DNA of 64,000 bases from Candidatus Nitrosocosmicus oleophilus (GTDB lineage: Archaea; Thermoproteota; Nitrososphaeria; Nitrososphaerales; Nitrososphaeraceae): positions 2,816,587 to 2,880,586 of the forward strand of contig NZ_CP012850.1 of assembly GCF_000802205.1 (NCBI RefSeq), read 5' to 3'. Positions 26,213-36,552 of the stretch are shown here, piece after piece; positions within the stretch are counted from its first letter, which is position 1, and each line of letters begins with the position of its first letter. The position numbers were made by a program, and so were the translations under genes. The notes under the pieces are model-generated. The model was not told the origin of the DNA. It saw only the letters and a program-made list of their open reading frames with translations, and made no database searches.

Positions 26213-27226
26213 ATGAGCGAGAGTAGCAGATCTTATAGAAACAAGCCTGATAGAAGGGAAAACAGTACGATTGAAGTTAATGATATTTCTATTGCTTACG
26301 AAACAAAATCAGGAATCTTAAAGGCCGTTGATAAGGTTTCGTTTAAGATGAATGACACCCAAGGTATAGGAATAATAGGGGAATCCGGGTCTGGAAAGAG
26401 TTCGCTTGGCTATGGACTCTTGAGATCATTGGCAGAAAACGGGTCCGTTGTATCTGGAAGTTTCATCTTTGAGGATCAAGATATTTTGAATATCTCAGAA
26501 AAGGAATTCAATGAGAATTATAGGTGGAAGAAAATATCAATGGTGTTTCAGGGTTCGATGAATAGTCTTGATCCAGTGTTTACCGTAGAAGATCAGATGA
26601 AGGAAATTCTGACATCACATAAGAAAAAAATATCAAATAAAGATTGTATTTCAATTATTAGGTCTGCTCTTACGGATGTAGGATTGAATCCCGACCTCGT
26701 TTGTAAAAAATACCCGCATGAATTGAGCGGCGGAATGAAGCAACGAATAGTAATAGCTAATGCATTGTTGCTTGGACCGAGAATTTTGATTGCAGACGAA
26801 CCAACGACAGCATTAGATGTAGTAATTCAGGCTCAAGTTTTGCAATTACTAAGAAAATTAATTGATGAAAAAAATATGAAGATAATTGTCATAACTCATG
26901 ACATGTCACTCATTCCAAATCTAGTGGATAGAGTAATCATTATGTACGCAGGACAAGCCGTCGAAATATCCGATATCAAAACAGTGTTTGAAAAACCTTT
27001 GCACCCATATACCCAAGCCCTTATCCAATCAATACCCCACATAAGATCCTCAGAGAAATCCATCAAATTCATTAGAGGAGATCCTCCTAATTTGAAAGAA
27101 ATAGGAGAAGGTTGTCGGTTTATGGATAGATGTCCACATGCATTTGGAGATTGTAAAAACGATCCGCCCGATATTTTAGTTGGTAATAATTTGGTAAAGT
27201 GTTGGCTATATAAGAATAATAATTGA
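26213..27226 (+). CDS. OppD/DppD-type ABC transporter ATPase, orphan
   Basis: 337 residues. Walker A GIIGESGSGKSSLGYGL (about 61-77), Q-loop SMVFQGSMNSLDPVFTV, signature ELSGGMKQR, Walker B RILIADEPTTALD, switch His in VITHDMSLI. The C-terminal oligopeptide-family extension is present: PLHPYTQALIQSIPH and the Cys-containing GCRFMDRCPHAFGDCKN ... VKCW that in OppD/DppF relatives binds an Fe-S cluster. It would power peptide or nickel uptake, but no permease, binding protein or second ATPase is adjacent. Its N-terminus has 20 extra polar residues. Confidence 0.9.
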   Translation: MSESSRSYRNKPDRRENSTIEVNDISIAYETKSGILKAVDKVSFKMNDTQGIGIIGESGSGKSSLGYGLLRSLAENGSVVSGSFIFEDQDILNISEKEFNENYRWKKISMVFQGSMNSLDPVFTVEDQMKEILTSHKKKISNKDCISIIRSALTDVGLNPDLVCKKYPHELSGGMKQRIVIANALLLGPRILIADEPTTALDVVIQAQVLQLLRKLIDEKNMKIIVITHDMSLIPNLVDRVIIMYAGQAVEISDIKTVFEKPLHPYTQALIQSIPHIRSSEKSIKFIRGDPPNLKEIGEGCRFMDRCPHAFGDCKNDPPDILVGNNLVKCWLYKNNN

Positions 27227-27287
27227 ATTCATTTCAACTAGACAATTTGAATTCAGTTGTTCAATGACTATTTTTTATAGATATTAA

Positions 27288-27298
27288 GTTTATATCTT
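27288..27298 (+). promoter_or_regulatory. Putative TATA box of sufS-sufU
   Basis: GTTTATATCTT is centred about 29 bp before the sufS ATG at 27322, the expected distance for a leaderless archaeal mRNA. Confidence 0.4.
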
Positions 27299-27321
27299 AA
27301 AATAAAGAATAATAAACATTA

Positions 27322-28572
27322 ATGCAAGCTCTTCTAGACGTTCGTAAGATTAGACAGGACTTTCCCATCTTGAATAGACGACTAAACGATGGAAAAAAAT
27401 TAGTTTATCTTGATAATGCTGCGACCACTCAAAAACCCAATGAAGTAATAGATGCAATTTGTAAATATTATTCAGAGTATAATTCCAATATTCATAGGGC
27501 AGTTTATCAAATTGCTGAAGAGGCTACTGAAGAATATGAAAGGACAAGGGAGAACGTTAGAAAATTTGTAAACGCAAAATACGAAGAAGAAATTATTTTC
27601 ACGCGAAATACTACCGAGTCGATCAATTTAGTGGCTTATTCATGGGGAGATGCCAACATCAAGAAGGGAAATACAATATTATTGACTGAATATGAGCACC
27701 ATAGTAATATAGTTCCTTGGCAGATTCTTTGTAAAAATAGAGGGGCAAGAATCAAATACTTAGAGGTAGATGAGGATGGATACCTAGACTTGGAGGTCCT
27801 GGAGGAACTGTTGTCTAGGAAAAGTGATGGAAAAATTAAGTTGGTCTCACTTAGTGAAATGTCAAACGTGTTAGGTACTATATTTCCGGCTAAGGAAATT
27901 ATCAAAATAGCACATGAAAAAAACATTCCGGTCCTCTTGGATGGTGCCCAATCAGTCCCACATATGAAAACGGATGTTCAACAAACAGACTGTGATTTTC
28001 TAGCATTTTCAGCCCATAAAATGCTGGGACCTACGGGTGTAGGAGTGTTATACGTTAAAAAAGCAATATTAGAACAGATGAAGCCATTTATTTCTGGTGG
28101 CGATATGATCAAAGAAGTACATAAAGAGAACACGATATTTAATGATCTACCTTACAGGTTTGAAGGTGGAACGCCAAATATTGCTGATGTAATTGGCTTT
28201 TCCTCTGCGATAAAGTATCTCAATAGGATAGGAATGGATAATGTTCGTGATCATGAATTAGAAATGACCACTTATCTTTTAAGCAGAATTCAAGAAATAA
28301 AAAACATAAGAGTGTATGGTCCCAAAGTTGCTAAAGATAGAGGTGGCCTGGTCTCTTTTAACATAGAAGGAATTCATCCTCATGATTGCGCCACAATATT
28401 AAATGACTTTGGAGTAGCAATTAGGTCAGGACATCATTGTGCCCAGGTATTGATGGAAAAGCTTGATATTGTGGCTTCTTCCAGAGCAAGCCTATATATT
28501 TATAATACTAAAGAGGAAATTGATATATTAATAGATGCTTTAAATCATGCTAGGAGGATATTCAATCTATGA
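27322..28572 (+). CDS. sufS: Cysteine desulfurase, SufS type
   Basis: PLP enzyme that takes sulfur from cysteine for Fe-S cluster assembly. 416 residues, group II (SufS/CsdA). Visible are YLDNAATTQKP, NIHRAVYQIAEEATE, ITFTRNTTES-type loop (IFTRNTTESINLVAYSWG), EHHSNIVPWQ, VLLDGAQSVPH, the PLP Lys in FSAHKMLGPTGVG and the catalytic Cys segment RSGHHCAQVLM. Its stop overlaps the sufU start by 4 bp (ATGA), implying translational coupling. Confidence 0.96.
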   Translation: MQALLDVRKIRQDFPILNRRLNDGKKLVYLDNAATTQKPNEVIDAICKYYSEYNSNIHRAVYQIAEEATEEYERTRENVRKFVNAKYEEEIIFTRNTTESINLVAYSWGDANIKKGNTILLTEYEHHSNIVPWQILCKNRGARIKYLEVDEDGYLDLEVLEELLSRKSDGKIKLVSLSEMSNVLGTIFPAKEIIKIAHEKNIPVLLDGAQSVPHMKTDVQQTDCDFLAFSAHKMLGPTGVGVLYVKKAILEQMKPFISGGDMIKEVHKENTIFNDLPYRFEGGTPNIADVIGFSSAIKYLNRIGMDNVRDHELEMTTYLLSRIQEIKNIRVYGPKVAKDRGGLVSFNIEGIHPHDCATILNDFGVAIRSGHHCAQVLMEKLDIVASSRASLYIYNTKEEIDILIDALNHARRIFNL

Positions 28573-28997
28573 GTGAAGATATTTACAGGGAAATGATACT
28601 TGACCACTACAGAAATCCGCGAAATAAAGGAAAGATCGAGGAACCAGATATAAGAATAAATGATAGCAACCCACTCTGTGGTGATGAAATTTCAATTGAT
28701 CTGAAAGTCGAGGGTGACATAATTAAAGACATCAAGTTTGATGGGAGAGGATGCGCTATTAGCCAGGCTAGTGCCTCGATGTTAACAGAAATGGTTTCAA
28801 ATAAACCACTAACAACAATCAAAGATATCACAAAAGACGATGTGCTCGAAAATATTGGTTTGACAAATTTGGGTCCAGCTAGAATAAAATGTGCTTTACT
28901 TTCCTTAAAAGTGTTAAAACTGGGGATGGTAAAATACTACGTTGACAGGGATCCGACATCTGCAGCTCAAATGAAGGATGAATCCAAAGTATTTTAA
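28569..28997 (+). CDS. sufU: SufU/IscU-type Fe-S scaffold or sulfur acceptor
   Basis: 142 residues. The three metal/sulfur Cys are present: Cys in NPLCGDEISIDLKV, in GRGCAISQASASMLTEM and in RIKCALLSLKVLK; the region between the second and third Cys has the insertion typical of SufU rather than IscU. It partners with the overlapping SufS, receiving persulfide or building clusters. A third assembly factor, an A-type carrier, is at 32451-32801. Confidence 0.93.
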   Translation: MSEDIYREMILDHYRNPRNKGKIEEPDIRINDSNPLCGDEISIDLKVEGDIIKDIKFDGRGCAISQASASMLTEMVSNKPLTTIKDITKDDVLENIGLTNLGPARIKCALLSLKVLKLGMVKYYVDRDPTSAAQMKDESKVF

Positions 28998-29061
28998 CAA
29001 ACTGTAAATGATCTTGGATTCTATTCTCAGAACACAGTAACGAACAATTTTCTATTAATCT

Positions 29062-29775
29062 GTGGTGAATAAAAAGATCCAAATAATACCGACAAATCCT
29101 TATTGGAATATCAAATTATCTTTTATTTTAATATTTTTTTTTATTTTTGTTATTGCAAGCGTTCTGGCAGTTACGGGAGTATTGGGAAATTTGGACGAAA
29201 TCATAACAAAATTTATAAATCAAATAAGAAGCCAAACATTGGACACAGTATTTATTATTATTACTACCATGTCAGATACTATTAATTTAATAATTGTTGG
29301 TTTTATTCTAACAATAATTAAGAGAACTAGAAGAATAGGTATGATTTTATTGATTACCCTTGTTTCTGTTACCATTTTGGTAACTTATTGTAAACCCTTG
29401 TTTGCAATTGAGCACCCAAGTATAGATTTTAAACCACTAGTTAAATTACCAGACAAATTTACACTCGAACGGGATAGTTTTATGCCCTTTGCCCAAGACT
29501 ATTCATACCCTTCCAACCACATAGCCTCAGCTGCCGCTTTCAGTTTTATTGTGGCTGGGTTGTCCTATAGATATTCGTCTAGATTCGCAATAGCATTTCT
29601 GATATCTTTCCCGGTGCTAATCGGCTTCACCAAACTATATCTTTTTCAACACCACTTGATAGATTTGGTAGGCGGGTATTTTTTTGGTTTAGTAATAGCA
29701 GCAGTAATGGTAAAGGCCCTAAAGGCAAATGACCAGCAAAGAATTAATGTGGTAGATTCAAACCATGGTGATTAA
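29062..29775 (+). CDS. PAP2-type membrane phosphatase
   Basis: 237 residues from a GTG start, with about five or six membrane helices. The phosphatase motifs C2 (YPSNHIASAAAF) and C3 (GFTKLYLFQHHLIDLVGGYFFG) carry the catalytic His residues; a C1-like Lys/Arg segment lies near KLPDKFTLERD. Such enzymes remove phosphate from isoprenoid or phospholipid phosphates at the membrane; in archaea a role in polyprenyl-phosphate recycling for glycosylation is likely. It begins 64 bp after sufU and probably has its own transcript. Confidence 0.85.
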   Translation: MVNKKIQIIPTNPYWNIKLSFILIFFFIFVIASVLAVTGVLGNLDEIITKFINQIRSQTLDTVFIIITTMSDTINLIIVGFILTIIKRTRRIGMILLITLVSVTILVTYCKPLFAIEHPSIDFKPLVKLPDKFTLERDSFMPFAQDYSYPSNHIASAAAFSFIVAGLSYRYSSRFAIAFLISFPVLIGFTKLYLFQHHLIDLVGGYFFGLVIAAVMVKALKANDQQRINVVDSNHGD

Positions 29776-29852
29776 TACTAGCTTTTACAAGCAGAAGTTG
29801 CTGTAATTTGAATTCTATTCCTTGCAAAGAAACAGGTAAAGATAGTTTGATT

Positions 29853-30194
29853 TCAGTCGAACCGAATTGTTAAAGATGGATCTAGTAATAACCAGCCAAA
29901 GTGGGAATCATCGTGAACATAACGGTAGTCCTTGATATTTGGTTTTAATTTTAGAGATCGGATTCCAGATAACAAATCATTTTGAAGTTGTAATCCCAAT
30001 TTCCTGGAAATATCATTATCTTTTGAAGAGTCAATTGACCTAGGTAATAAGATCCTATAACTAAAAGTATTGGCAAGATAACAGCGGGCGTAATGGTTTA
30101 GCATTCTTTTAGATACAATCGGGACATACTCAAAACTAGCTAAATTCTCTGTATAGTCTGTAGGAAAGCGTCTTAGGAATTCAGTCTTTACCAA
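29853..30194 (-). CDS. Protein of unknown function, 113 aa
   Basis: Starts at TTG (30194). A soluble, basic protein with the phrases YVPIVSKRMLNHYARCYLANTFSYRILLP, SRKLGLQLQNDLLSGIRSL and FGWLLLDPSL. No signal or membrane segment and no recognised family. The frame is clean and isolated between long intergenic stretches. Confidence 0.55.
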   Translation of the reverse strand: MVKTEFLRRFPTDYTENLASFEYVPIVSKRMLNHYARCYLANTFSYRILLPRSIDSSKDNDISRKLGLQLQNDLLSGIRSLKLKPNIKDYRYVHDDSHFGWLLLDPSLTIRFD

Positions 30195-30931
30195 ACAAAT
30201 AGTAGGATATTAAGAATGCTATTTATATACATTCGGACCGAACTCAAAAAAATAAAATTGATGTTACTGAATAAAAGTAAATTTAAGAATTAGAATATTT
30301 TCATTCTAATGTACTATTCCCTTCCTGAACCTTGCTATGAGTCAACTCAAAATAGTAAATAGTGATTTGATTTGAGTGAGGTTTTGCCATCTTTCTGGTT
30401 TGTTATGAATATGGACAAATTGCACCTTTTTAGTTAAGGTCCTCTGATTAGTTTGAACGCTGGTGTCTAGGAATCATAGGTTCTAGCCGTGAATCAAAGA
30501 ATTAGATGTAGGAAAAGGAAGGCAAATTTTAGAATTCAAATCATTTTGATATCTGGGCGGCCATTACTCTGTTTTGTGATTTTAAATTTGTAGTATTGAA
30601 ATGAATTAGAATAAGCACAATTATGAACTATTTTTTTATCCCATTTGTTAGGAGTTTGAATTATTCAAAGGATATACCCTTTGTTTTTCTGTTGGTCTCA
30701 TAAGAGTTAAGTTGATAGGTTCGACGGAGACTATATCCATGAAGGAATTGATATATCATATTTGCTCTTAGGAATAAACCCAAGTATGATAATTATTCTC
30801 TAATTTGTTCAATCATGGACACAATAGAGCATTAAACATATGGATAAAAGCTATAAAAAATTCAATCAATTTCTGATATTGTCCGATTAAATCCATCCAT
30901 CTCAAAAATATCAATTTATCGCGCCGGCTTT
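30195..30931. other. Long intergenic region, about 740 bp
   Basis: The largest gene-free gap in the middle of the window. I found no open frame with coding character, no tRNA and no repeat. It may hold regulatory sequence for glutamate dehydrogenase or a small RNA, without direct evidence. Confidence 0.3.
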
Positions 30932-30940
30932 TTGATTAAA

Positions 30941-30951
30941 TTTAAATATAT
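30941..30951 (+). promoter_or_regulatory. Putative TATA box of gdhA
   Basis: TTTAAATATAT is centred 28 bp before the ATG at 30974. This places transcription start at or next to that ATG and argues against the earlier in-frame start at 30932. Confidence 0.5.
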
Positions 30952-30973
30952 CAAAATTTTTCCCTCTATTGTA

Positions 30974-32248
30974 ATGACAAATAATACTAACGAGTTTGGA
31001 TCGACTAATAATCCTTATCAAATGGCTTTGAAACAACTTGAAGAAACCGCAAAAATCATAAATTTAGATGAAGGTATCCACAAAATACTTGCAAAACCAA
31101 AGAGGGTTCTAACCGTATCCCTACCGGTTAAGATGGATGACGGGAGGATAGAAGTCTTTACAGGGTTCCGTTCTCAACACAATGATGCAAGGGGTCCATT
31201 CAAAGGTGGAATTAGATATCACCCTCAAGTAACCATTGAAGAAGTAATGGCCCTCTCAATGTGGATGACTTGGAAATGCGCCGTAACAGGGATACCGCTA
31301 GGAGGTGGTAAGGGAGGCATTATTTGCAATCCCAAGAAGATGTCAAACTCAGAGCTAGAAAGGATGACAAGGAGGTATGCGTATGCCATCTCCGATATTA
31401 TTGGACCTTATACTGACATCCCAGCACCAGATGTGTACACTGGCGGTCAAGAGATGGCATGGATAATGGATACTTATTCTACCCTCAAGGGCAACCGTGG
31501 AGAACCTGCCCTAATTACTGGGAAACCTCTGCCAATAGGTGGATCTTTAGGTAGAACTGAAGCTACTGGAAGAGGACTATCTTTTACTGTAAGAGAAGCT
31601 GCAAAAAAACAAAATATCAATATGAATGAGGCAGTAGTAGTCGTGCAAGGATTTGGTAATGCAGGACAGTATGCAGCCCAATTAGTTGAGGAGCAGGGTG
31701 CTAAGATTATTGCTGTATCGGATACACAAGGAGCGATCATCAACAAGAATGGATTTAAAGCAAATGAATTAATAAAATTTAAACTAGAAAACAAATCTAT
31801 TCGTGGCTTCCCTGGTGCAACTGAAATAAATAATGATGAACTATTAACCACGGAAAGTACTATTTTGATACCAGCTGCTTTAGAAAATCAGATTACGAAA
31901 GACAACGCCTCTAAAATTAAGACTAAAATTGTTGCTGAGGCGGCAAATGGTCCGACTACTCCCGAAGCTGATCAAGTTCTTTATGAAAACAATATTTTAG
32001 TTATCCCAGATGTGTTGGCTAATAGCGGTGGAGTAACAGTATCATATTTCGAATGGCTTCAAAATCTAAGGAGAGAATATTGGTCTGAAGCTGAAGTAAA
32101 CGAGAGATTAGATGTAATAATGACAAGGGCATTTGCCGAGGTTTATGATGCACATCTAAAATATAATACAAACATGCGTACGGCAAGTATCGCATTGGCA
32201 GTCAATAGAGTCGCTGAAGCCATTAAGCTAAGAGGAATTTGGCCTTAA
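30974..32248 (+). CDS. gdhA: Glutamate dehydrogenase
   Basis: NAD(P)-dependent enzyme that fixes ammonium onto 2-oxoglutarate, the main ammonia-assimilation route expected in this organism, or runs in reverse. 424 residues from the TATA-supported ATG. Catalytic features: GFRSQHNDARGPFKGGIRYHP, the active-site Lys in GIPLGGGKGGI, IPAPDVYTGGQEMAW, the TGRG turn and Rossmann motif VVVQGFGNAGQYAAQ, and NGPTTPEAD. The hexameric class of about 420 residues fits. Confidence 0.96.
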   Translation: MTNNTNEFGSTNNPYQMALKQLEETAKIINLDEGIHKILAKPKRVLTVSLPVKMDDGRIEVFTGFRSQHNDARGPFKGGIRYHPQVTIEEVMALSMWMTWKCAVTGIPLGGGKGGIICNPKKMSNSELERMTRRYAYAISDIIGPYTDIPAPDVYTGGQEMAWIMDTYSTLKGNRGEPALITGKPLPIGGSLGRTEATGRGLSFTVREAAKKQNINMNEAVVVVQGFGNAGQYAAQLVEEQGAKIIAVSDTQGAIINKNGFKANELIKFKLENKSIRGFPGATEINNDELLTTESTILIPAALENQITKDNASKIKTKIVAEAANGPTTPEADQVLYENNILVIPDVLANSGGVTVSYFEWLQNLRREYWSEAEVNERLDVIMTRAFAEVYDAHLKYNTNMRTASIALAVNRVAEAIKLRGIWP

Positions 32249-32450
32249 ATACCAATTGACTTGAGGGTACGCGCTAAAAACAAAATAATAAATCAGAAAA
32301 GCAGGCTAACAGATATCAATTTGATTTATTTTCGCCGCATCACATGAGACATATCATAAATCATATATCAGAAATCTAGAAAGAACCGTTATTTACATGA
32401 ATGAGGGAAATAAAGTTAATTGAAATTGGATTCTAAAAGAAATAAAAAAA

Positions 32451-32801
32451 TTACTCAGTAGAAAATGAGTGACCACATGAGCAGCTCTTTGTGACGTTTG
32501 GATTAGTTATCTTAAATCCTGATCCCATCAAGCTTTCAATGTAATCGACTACGGCCCCTTTCAAATATTTTTGACTATAATTATCTACCAAAATTTTAAC
32601 TTTGTTTTGTTCCAATATTACATCGTCTTCGTCTGGATTCTCTTCAAAGCCCATTCCATATGATAACCCAGAACATCCACCGCCAGTGACATATACTCTT
32701 AAATAGAGATTATCCTTTCCTTCTTGTTTCATAAATTCTGTAACCTTTTCTGCAGCCTTTGCTGTAACATCAATAATTTTAGGTTGTTGTACACTTGCCA
32801 T
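32451..32801 (-). CDS. A-type Fe-S carrier (IscA/ErpA family)
   Basis: 116 residues. The three conserved Cys are in GGGCSGLSYGMGF and the C-terminal KSCSCGHSF (CxC). The fold carries Fe-S clusters from the scaffold to apoproteins. Together with sufS-sufU 4 kb upstream it completes a minimal assembly route, with SufBCD outside the window. Confidence 0.94.
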   Translation of the reverse strand: MASVQQPKIIDVTAKAAEKVTEFMKQEGKDNLYLRVYVTGGGCSGLSYGMGFEENPDEDDVILEQNKVKILVDNYSQKYLKGAVVDYIESLMGSGFKITNPNVTKSCSCGHSFSTE

Positions 32802-32885
32802 GATATATTATAATAGGCAATACAAATTTAAGAATGTTTTCCTATAAATAATCCAAAAAAAAGAGATGATTTTTTGAAAAAAAGA

Positions 32886-35009
32886 TTACTTATGTGACTT
32901 GGATAGAGCAGACCATTTGGCTAATGAACTAGCTGCTATGCTCCAGGTATTTACTGATTGATATACCGGTACATTATTCTCCTCCAACTTGTTTGCCATT
33001 TTCTGAGTAAATGGACCACCCAATGCACCAACAAGAATGGGCTTTTTCCCTTGTCTGTTAAATTCGGCAAGAATATCAACTATCTTCTCCTCAAGTGGAT
33101 CATCTTGAAAGACGAACCAAGGCATTACAATATCGACATTTGGATCATCCATAAATGTCTGGATCGCAAATTTATAATCGTCAGCATTTGCTGATCCGGT
33201 GACATCACAAGGATTACCGAGTACATAAGTAGCAGGATAATGTGACTTGAAAGATTTCATACTCTCCTCGCTGAGGTTTGCTACCTGCAATCCCAGTCTT
33301 TCAAATTGGTCAATGGCTGCAATTATGGGACCGGCACCATTCGTAACCATTGCAACTCTGTTTCCTTCTGGCACTGGTTGCCATGATAGGGCTTTGAGAG
33401 AAGCAGTTAGTTCATCGTAGCTGTCCACCGAAATTATCCCATTCTGAGAAAATGCACCTTTCACCACGCTATAAGTTCCTCCTAAAGAGCCGGTGTGAGA
33501 AGCAGCTTGTTTAGCACCTCTTGTAGTTCGTCCATTCTTGAATACTACAATTGGTTTTTTTCGTTCAGTAATTACTTTCTTTGCAGTGTTAACAAACTTG
33601 CGCCCATCTCCCAAGCCTTCAACATACAAGCCTATAACCTTGGTTTGTGGGTCCTCGGCCAAATACCAAATCATGTCAGCTTCGTCTACATCGGATCGGT
33701 TCCCATATGAAACCATTTTACTCATTCCAAATGGAAACGAATGTTCCATAAATGCGATGCCAATAGTTCCACTTTGAGACAAGAAGGACACATTACCATT
33801 TTTAGGTCTCAGCATACGGTCATGCCCTTGGAATGCACAATCCAGCCTATTCTCCCCGTTAAACATTCCAATGCAGTTTGGTCCAATAATTCTAATTTTT
33901 AGCTTAGAGGACAATTCCTTAACTTGTTGCTCAATATCGGCTCTTTCTCCTCCTAACTCTTTCCCACCTCCAGAGATGACTACAACATTATGAATTGATT
34001 TTTCGCCACAAATTTTTAGCAAATCAGGTACAAATTTCAAATCTACAGTAACAACTACCACGTCAACAGGATCTTTAATGTCGCCTAGACTCTTATACGC
34101 GGGTATTCCCATTATTTCTGGATAACCTTTTGCATTTACAGGATACACCTTTCCTTTATAGTCATGCTTTACCAGGGTTTCTAGCACAGAGTTGCCGATC
34201 TTTCCTATTTCAGGGGAGGCGCCTATCAATGCAATAGATTTGGCATTAAAAAACAAATCCATATTAGTAGAATTGGGTTCAACGCTTGAAACAACATCAT
34301 ACTTGGGTTGTTCTGACAAAATAATTTTTGCATCAGCAACGTAATAACTATCAGGATATACAATTACAGGGTTAAAATCTATGCTTTCGTAGTAAGGAGA
34401 AATATCATACCCCAACTTTCCTATATTGAGCAAAGCACTTGTCAATATTTCCATGCTTATTGGTTCTGAACCACGATATCCTTTTAACAACATTTTCCCC
34501 TGTAGCTCTTCTATCATCTCTATTGCGTCTTCCTTGGTAAGAGGAAGTACTCTAAACGAAACATCCTTGAATAATTCTGTAAATATTCCTCCCAGTCCCA
34601 CCATCATAACAGGGCCAAATTGAGGATCATTTTGTAAACCAACAATCATCTCAACCCCTTTGGGAACCATCTTCTCAAGCAGAACACCCTTTACATCATA
34701 ATCCTTTGATAATCTCCCATACATATCATTAAATGCAGATTTGACAGATTCCTCATCTTTAAGATCAATTTTGACTCCTCCCACGTCAGTTTTGTGTAAA
34801 ATCTCGGGGGAAACTATTTTCGCCACCAATGGAAAACCCAATTTTCTTGCTTCTGTAACTGCAGAGTCAACATCCTTAACCAGAGCAAACCCGGGAACGC
34901 TAATATCATATTCAGAAAGAATGCCTTTAGCGATTTCTTCGGTAATGACTTTGGTTTTATTTTTGAAAGAATCCTCAAATATCGATTTGATTTTGTTTTG
35001 ATCTGTCAA
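32886..35009 (-). CDS. ADP-forming acyl-CoA synthetase (3-hydroxypropionyl- or 4-hydroxybutyryl-CoA type)
   Basis: 707 residues, alpha and beta parts on one chain with the ATP-grasp half first (about 1-225: [59 protein letters not shown]). The CoA-binding half follows (250-385: [32 protein letters not shown]), then the ligase part with GPNCIGMFN and the phospho-His segment [10 protein letters not shown]. In thaumarchaea close relatives activate 3-hydroxypropionate or 4-hydroxybutyrate, saving ATP in the carbon-fixation cycle; acetate activation is the alternative. Which acid this copy uses cannot be told from motifs. Confidence 0.88.
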   Translation of the reverse strand: MTDQNKIKSIFEDSFKNKTKVITEEIAKGILSEYDISVPGFALVKDVDSAVTEARKLGFPLVAKIVSPEILHKTDVGGVKIDLKDEESVKSAFNDMYGRLSKDYDVKGVLLEKMVPKGVEMIVGLQNDPQFGPVMMVGLGGIFTELFKDVSFRVLPLTKEDAIEMIEELQGKMLLKGYRGSEPISMEILTSALLNIGKLGYDISPYYESIDFNPVIVYPDSYYVADAKIILSEQPKYDVVSSVEPNSTNMDLFFNAKSIALIGASPEIGKIGNSVLETLVKHDYKGKVYPVNAKGYPEIMGIPAYKSLGDIKDPVDVVVVTVDLKFVPDLLKICGEKSIHNVVVISGGGKELGGERADIEQQVKELSSKLKIRIIGPNCIGMFNGENRLDCAFQGHDRMLRPKNGNVSFLSQSGTIGIAFMEHSFPFGMSKMVSYGNRSDVDEADMIWYLAEDPQTKVIGLYVEGLGDGRKFVNTAKKVITERKKPIVVFKNGRTTRGAKQAASHTGSLGGTYSVVKGAFSQNGIISVDSYDELTASLKALSWQPVPEGNRVAMVTNGAGPIIAAIDQFERLGLQVANLSEESMKSFKSHYPATYVLGNPCDVTGSANADDYKFAIQTFMDDPNVDIVMPWFVFQDDPLEEKIVDILAEFNRQGKKPILVGALGGPFTQKMANKLEENNVPVYQSVNTWSIAASSLAKWSALSKSHK

Positions 35010-35144
35010 TGAAAGTTTATTATTCTATTCGGTTTATAATTTTTCTTACTTAAAGTTTTGAATATTTAGCAAGAAATTCATCCTCTATTAAAGTAACGAT
35101 CAACTGACATGAAAATATGAAGATAAAACCAGGTTATGAAATGA

Positions 35145-35855
35145 TTATTTATAAGCAATTACAATTATGGCCCCTCCCATAAGCTTCTTGTTAAACTCGA
35201 CCTTGGAAAATGTCTTTGACAATAAGTCATTCAGATCTTTGTTCCTTGGCCACCTAAGGAAAGTACCGTACAAAGTTCGAAAAGGCAATCCTTCCCTCCC
35301 AGCGGCCAAGAATGCCATTATAACGAGTAAATATTTTAGATAAAAGGATACAAAGAAACGAGCTATAAAATTATCAGGTTTTCCGAGATCGACAATTAAT
35401 AACCTACCATCCTTTTTCAAAACCCTGTGAATTTCTACAAACGCCTCGTTTAAAGTGATTGAATCTCTTATTGAATACCCACATAGGACTGCATCAAAAG
35501 AATTAGATTTGTATGGAATCTTTTCAAAAATACCACTACATAAAAAATAACTATTATCATAATTCTTGAATCTATTCTTGATTTCAGCCAACATTTCGGG
35601 AATAGGATCATAAAAATTTATTGTTATGTCTTGAGAAACGAAATCCAAGGCCAGTTTAGACATGTTGCCGTAACCGGAGCCTGCATCGAGGATATGATTG
35701 CCAGGGAAGACACTTTTTTTTATCCCTTCTTTACGAAACTGATTATCTTTTCCCAACGAAATAGCACTATTTACTTTATCATAAACAGGAATGATATTCC
35801 GAAGTACTTTTATTACTTCATTCCAATACAAATTCCCCAAACCAATATTCTTCAA
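35145..35855 (-). CDS. UbiE/MenG-like methyltransferase
   Basis: 236 residues. N-terminal IIPVYDKVNSAISLGKDNQFRK matches the UbiE opening; SAM motif I is HILDAGSGYGNMSKLAL, followed by NFYDPIPEMLAEI, NSFDAVLCGYSIRDSI and EIHRVLKKDGRLLIVDLGKPD. The family methylates quinone rings; thaumarchaea contain menaquinone-type quinones, so a quinone role is reasonable. A C-terminal membrane-associating segment (FFVSFYLKYLLVIMAFLAA) is also visible. Divergent from the Cgi121-like gene with about 35 bp between starts. Confidence 0.82.
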   Translation of the reverse strand: MKNIGLGNLYWNEVIKVLRNIIPVYDKVNSAISLGKDNQFRKEGIKKSVFPGNHILDAGSGYGNMSKLALDFVSQDITINFYDPIPEMLAEIKNRFKNYDNSYFLCSGIFEKIPYKSNSFDAVLCGYSIRDSITLNEAFVEIHRVLKKDGRLLIVDLGKPDNFIARFFVSFYLKYLLVIMAFLAAGREGLPFRTLYGTFLRWPRNKDLNDLLSKTFSKVEFNKKLMGGAIIVIAYK

Positions 35856-35889
35856 TGGAAAAAGTATAAGAAAACCAGATATTGAATTT

Positions 35890-36507
35890 TTGTATCAGCT
35901 ACGGCCAAAAGATATTAGTCAAGATGTCATCAATAGTCGTGGGGAAGAGATTCTGGACACCGAAGTGCTCATTAAAATGGACACATTAGAAGCAATTGTC
36001 GCTGGATTTTCCTTCTTTGACACTGACGTAAGAAATATCTATGACAACTTAAAGTCCAAGGACAAAACTATCAATATAATATTTGTTAACTCAAAACTGG
36101 TTTATGGGTTAGACCACATACTGGGAATCTTAAAGATAATTAATGAGGAGGATCAAAGAAATATCAAATCAAACGTAAAAAACGTTGAAATTGAATTTCT
36201 ACTTAGAATTTGCTACACCAATCAAATAAAATATGCTCTAAAATCAAACTTCGGAGACAGTAAGAATAAAACCTTTGTTGTAGTATTGATTTCTAAACCG
36301 GAATCCAAATTAAGAAATACTCTCGGTTTTCTCTCTTCTTTTGGCATCGAAGATAGTAACTTGATACGTCCCGATATCACCAAGAAGAATTACATCCTCG
36401 ATTATTTCTTTAAGGACAAATTCAAAGGGAATTCCCATATGCTGTTAAATAATGAAGAAAAATATTTGAAATTTCTTATTGAGAAAGCAGCGATATCTCT
36501 AAATTGA
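35890..36507 (+). CDS. KEOPS subunit Cgi121-like
   Basis: About 205 residues from a TTG at 35890; the open frame reaches back to 35791, but that would overlap the start of the divergent methyltransferase gene. Core motifs fit Cgi121: AIVAGFSFFD, INIIFVNSKLVYGLDHILGILKIINEE, NVEIEFLLRICYTNQIKYALKSNFG, FVVVLIS, and a C-terminal EKYLKFLIEKAAI. Cgi121 binds the tRNA 3' end in the complex that makes t6A37. Sua5, the enzyme that makes the t6A precursor, is 0.6 kb downstream on the other strand. The other KEOPS subunits are not in the window. Confidence 0.72.
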   Translation: MYQLRPKDISQDVINSRGEEILDTEVLIKMDTLEAIVAGFSFFDTDVRNIYDNLKSKDKTINIIFVNSKLVYGLDHILGILKIINEEDQRNIKSNVKNVEIEFLLRICYTNQIKYALKSNFGDSKNKTFVVVLISKPESKLRNTLGFLSSFGIEDSNLIRPDITKKNYILDYFFKDKFKGNSHMLLNNEEKYLKFLIEKAAISLN

Positions 36508-36552
36508 GTGGGATCAGAAAATAGGATGCATTCTTGGTATCATAGTCTAATA

